NCBI GenBank assembly: GCA_030594665.1
Contig: JAUVET010000079.1
Coordinates: 1-6,676, forward strand
Reading direction: 5' to 3'
Source of the DNA: Methanosarcinaceae archaeon
Lineage (GTDB): Archaea; Halobacteriota; Methanosarcinia; Methanosarcinales; Methanosarcinaceae
Length of the DNA stretch: 6,676 nucleotides
Shown: positions 4,922 to 6,676 of the stretch, in pieces
How the letters are laid out: each line of letters begins with the position of its first letter
How positions within the stretch are numbered: the stretch's first letter is position 1
Program-made: the position numbers and the translations under genes
The notes under the pieces: model-generated
The model's database searches: none
What the model saw: only the letters and a program-made list of their open reading frames with translations
Told to the model about the DNA's origin: nothing

Positions 4922-5266
4922 ATGAAAAAAACAATTTACTATGGATTTGCAGTGCTTCTGATGCTTGCAGTAGTAGGTACTGCGGCAGCAGTAGATGATA
5001 CATCCGATATCGGCGCAGATGTTGCGACCGCCTATGGATGTCAGGGACAGGGTCCGAACTTTGCTGATGTAGATGGAAACGGCGTATGCGACAACTTTGT
5101 TGACGCGAACGGTGATGGCATTAACGATGACCGTCCAAGGAACGGATCTGGAAATGGTCTGCGTGACGGCACAGGTTGCAGCAACGGCGGAAATTGTCCA
5201 CGTGATGGTACAGGTTACGGCAATGGTGACGGTAACGGTGGACAACACAACAAACATAATCAGTAA
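4922..5266 (+). CDS. Small secreted Asp/Asn/Gly-rich protein with Ca-binding-like loops
   Basis: 114 residues of unknown function. The signal peptide is clear: MKKTIYYGF, a hydrophobic core to about residue 20, and cleavage after AAA23. The mature part has two loops of EF-hand/thrombospondin-3-like form, DVDGNGVCD (49-57) and DANGDGIND (61-69), which would suit Ca2+ binding. A low-complexity Gly/Asn/Asp tail follows, with RDGTG twice (81-85, 94-98) and a short His/Asn/Lys end. There are four Cys (40, 56, 86, 92), enough for two disulfides or a metal site outside the cell. No membrane anchor or sorting motif is seen. The GAGGT site fixes the start. It is followed by a terminator-like hairpin and then, 90 bp on, by the NapH-like gene, so a role near that membrane redox protein is inferred from context only. 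Confidence 0.85.
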   Translation: MKKTIYYGFAVLLMLAVVGTAAAVDDTSDIGADVATAYGCQGQGPNFADVDGNGVCDNFVDANGDGINDDRPRNGSGNGLRDGTGCSNGGNCPRDGTGYGNGDGNGGQHNKHNQ

Positions 5267-5270
5267 TTTT

Positions 5271-5301
5271 GAGGGTTTGTGTTACATTCCCTCCTTTTTT
5301 T
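5271..5301 (+). terminator. Hairpin plus T7 after the secreted-protein gene
   Basis: GAGGG (5271-5275) pairs with CCCTC (5289-5293) over a 13-nt loop, followed by C and T7 (5295-5301). The short stem suggests partial termination, leaving some read-through into the next gene possible. Confidence 0.45.
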
Positions 5302-5323
5302 CTAATCCAATAATGGCCAATCG

Positions 5324-5333
5324 CGATTTAACA
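5324..5333 (+). promoter_or_regulatory. Possible own promoter of the NapH-like gene (leaderless)
   Basis: CGATTTAACA lies about 24-33 nt before the ATG at 5357, where a TATA box would sit for a leaderless message. No ribosome binding site precedes this ATG, which agrees. Weak on sequence alone. Confidence 0.25.
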
Positions 5334-5356
5334 GATCAACTTGATTTAAAATATGG

Positions 5357-6154
5357 ATGAATTTACTTTCAGTTTTAAAAAAGGTTGTGTATAAAATTAA
5401 ACTAAGTAATCGGTTGGTTAGAACAATAGTTTTAACTGTTTTTGTTGCCATCACGCTAAACTGGTCTATCCAGCATCTTGCAGGCATTGGTAATTACCTT
5501 TGCAATTATTGCCCGGGAGGAGCGCTTGCGGCTTCGGTTTTATTGTTGAGCGGTGAGAATGTTGCAAAGATCAATGTTGGAAACATTGTTGCACTTTTGG
5601 CACTGACTGTTACAACACTTGCACTCGGGCGTGGTTTTTGCGGATGGATATGTCCTTTCGGGGCAATATTCGAGTATCTCAATATAATCGGCAACAAGTT
5701 GAATATTGTACGTGAGCCATCTGTTAAGATCGACCGTTTCCTGAAATATTTGAAATATTTTTTATTTGCCGGTTTGATCATAATAACAACCGGACTCGGG
5801 GAATATATTTTCAATGATTTTTGTCCTGCACGCGCACTTTACATACTTAAAATACCTGGTAACGATGCTATCTTCTCAGTAATAATACTTGGAATTGTGC
5901 TGGCAGGTGGCGTTGTAATTCCACGATTTTTCTGCAGGTATCTCTGTCCACTTGGAGCTTATACGGCAGTAGTCGCAAAAATATCACCCATATCATTGAA
6001 ACTGGATAAGGATGCATGCATCGATTGTGGCAAGTGTGCAAAGTCATGCCAGTTAGGAATCGATCCGACTAAGGAGATTCAAAAGATGGAATGCACTAAT
6101 TGTCTTGATTGTGTAGACATTTGTCCCACTGATGCACTGGAGGTGAAATTGTGA
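5357..6154 (+). CDS. NapH/NosR-like membrane iron-sulfur protein
   Basis: 265 residues, a polytopic membrane electron-transfer protein. About four membrane segments are visible (roughly 21-43, 72-92, 131-150, 171-190). The family's paired motifs are present: GRGFCGWICPFGA (Cys95, Cys99) and FFCRYLCPLGA (Cys193, Cys197), with FCPARAL (Cys156) and an extra CNYCPGG (Cys49, Cys52) after the first segment. The C-terminus carries two [4Fe-4S] motifs, CIDCGKCAKSC (221-231) and CTNCLDCVDICP (246-257). Relatives (NapH, NosR C-terminal part, MauN) move electrons between the quinone pool or ferredoxins and exported oxidoreductases. No NapA/G, nosZ or mau gene is nearby, so the partner is unknown. No ribosome binding site precedes the ATG; ATG 5353 is in another frame and stops quickly. 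The stop overlaps the next start (GTGA). Confidence 0.88.
   Translation: MNLLSVLKKVVYKIKLSNRLVRTIVLTVFVAITLNWSIQHLAGIGNYLCNYCPGGALAASVLLLSGENVAKINVGNIVALLALTVTTLALGRGFCGWICPFGAIFEYLNIIGNKLNIVREPSVKIDRFLKYLKYFLFAGLIIITTGLGEYIFNDFCPARALYILKIPGNDAIFSVIILGIVLAGGVVIPRFFCRYLCPLGAYTAVVAKISPISLKLDKDACIDCGKCAKSCQLGIDPTKEIQKMECTNCLDCVDICPTDALEVKL
6139..6146 (+). promoter_or_regulatory. Full Shine-Dalgarno of the 104-residue membrane protein
   Basis: GGAGGTGA, an exact complement of the usual archaeal 16S tail, lies 4 nt before the GTG at 6151 and inside the NapH-like coding region. It decides in favour of the GTG start. Confidence 0.8.
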
Positions 6155-6465
6155 GACGCGAAATCTATGCTATAATGTTGCTTGTGGTATTTTTTTCATC
6201 TACGGTTGTGTTTGGTATTGTCATGGAATTCGGACATGAAGAGATCGAGATTCCGGAGTCTCTCGGATATATAAATTTTGACAATATGGGACGCAAGACA
6301 TTGGAATCGGCATGCTCGGAATATAATGTAACAATGGATGAACTGATTGCCGAGTTGGAACTTCCAGAAGATATTAATCCGCAGACTAAGCTTAAAGATC
6401 TACCATTGGAAGGAGATACAGGTGATATTGTAAAAGCAGCCATTATAAAGATGAAGCTGGAATAG
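6151..6465 (+). CDS. Small membrane-anchored protein, partner candidate of the NapH-like protein
   Basis: 104 residues starting with GTG, overlapping the upstream stop by 4 nt (GTGA) and preceded by GGAGGTGA, so production is tightly coupled to the NapH-like protein. An N-terminal hydrophobic helix (about 6-24) can act as signal anchor, with the rest probably outside the membrane. Residues 46-86 form a compact helical unit: GRKTLESACSEYNVTMDEL, then an ELPEDINPQTKLKDL turn. I have a general memory of similar TLEE-ExYN/G-LEELL-xLGLP-NPxTKL units with redox membrane proteins such as NapH- or DUF4405-type proteins, but cannot name a family. There is one Cys (55) and no heme or Fe-S motif, so a structural or assembly role is more likely than electron carriage. 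T6 at 6508-6513 may end the transcript. Confidence 0.82.
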   Translation: MRREIYAIMLLVVFFSSTVVFGIVMEFGHEEIEIPESLGYINFDNMGRKTLESACSEYNVTMDELIAELELPEDINPQTKLKDLPLEGDTGDIVKAAIIKMKLE

Positions 6466-6507
6466 TTGCGAATTAAGATTCTATCCGCATTGAGGGAATA
6501 CATATTA

Positions 6508-6513
6508 TTTTTT
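6508..6513 (+). terminator. T6 tract after the NapH-like operon
   Basis: A run of six T, 43 nt after the 6465 stop, without a convincing hairpin. Archaeal U-tract termination is possible; weak. Confidence 0.25.
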
Positions 6514-6564
6514 AGCAATTGTTTAATCAACTATAATAATAGAGATTTCTGAATGATGCTCAAC

Positions 6565-6573
6565 TATATAAAG
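6565..6573 (+). promoter_or_regulatory. TATA box near the window end
   Basis: TATATAAAG is a strong archaeal TATA match and predicts a start near 6593. A second TATA-like stretch (ATAAATATT, about 6630) is closer to the ATG at 6653 and would suit a leaderless message. Confidence 0.45.
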
Positions 6574-6652
6574 AGCACCGAATATTTATTTTATGTTGTT
6601 AACAATACTTTTTGCAATGCAAGCGACCATAAATATTTCATACAGTATACGC

Positions 6653-6676
6653 ATGACACTGCATCATGATCCAGTT
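6653..6676 (+). CDS. Possible start of a further gene (8 codons visible)
   Basis: ATG at 6653 opens MTLHHDPV and runs off the window. The only support is the pair of TATA-like sequences upstream; no ribosome binding site is seen. Too short to identify. Confidence 0.25.

Noticed and set aside
4862..5257. Minus-strand 131-codon open frame with Val/Thr/Ile runs
   Set aside because: Antisense to the secreted Asp/Asn/Gly-rich protein; the Val/Thr runs are what repetitive GGT/AAC codons give in reverse.
5073..5360. Plus-strand 95-codon open frame in another register
   Set aside because: It overlaps the secreted-protein gene, lacks its own ribosome binding site, and yields a low-complexity Met/Val/Thr sequence.
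6165..6530. Minus-strand 121-codon open frame
   Set aside because: Antisense to the 104-residue protein, which has a perfect ribosome binding site and a coupled start.

Overview
The window is archaeal, most likely from a methanogen or ANME-type euryarchaeon close to Methanosarcinales. It has a 68-residue HMf-type histone, a clamp-loader small subunit (RfcS) very like the Methanosarcina type, BRE/TATA-style promoters, U-rich terminators and GAGGT-type ribosome binding sites. The species assignment is inference; the archaeal assignment rests on the proteins. No rRNA, tRNA or CRISPR array was seen.

Layout. Positions 1-1439 (minus) hold most of a secreted LamG-like protein whose C-terminal beta-helix runs off the window. 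Positions 1440-2085 are mostly non-coding and carry a decayed 52-codon transposase N-terminus and the histone promoter. The histone gene (2086-2292, plus) converges on an 82-residue 2[4Fe-4S] ferredoxin gene (2397-2645, minus). A minus-strand operon follows: rfcS (4324-3338), then a COG2426 / Sm_multidrug_ex-type membrane protein (3335-2829), separated by 2 nt. Positions 4325-4921 separate this operon from a divergent plus-strand module. They hold a MITE-like palindromic element of about 304 bp (4407-4710) with long imperfect terminal inverted repeats, plus a degenerate partial copy of its right end (about 4724-4813).

The plus-strand module is a small secreted protein with Asp/Asn/Gly loops (4922-5266), a NapH/NosR-like polytopic iron-sulfur protein (5357-6154), and a 104-residue membrane-anchored protein (6151-6465) whose start overlaps the NapH-like stop as GTGA behind a full GGAGGTGA Shine-Dalgarno. 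A promoter and the first codons of another gene may lie at 6565-6676.

How the genes fit together. Histone and RfcS are chromosome-maintenance housekeeping genes. The ferredoxin is a soluble electron carrier with no visible partner. The 4922-6465 module looks like a membrane electron-transfer unit with an exported partner and is the best candidate here for an undescribed system. Three promoters (ferredoxin, rfcS, secreted protein) each have an inverted repeat just downstream of the TATA-like box, where archaeal repressors often bind.
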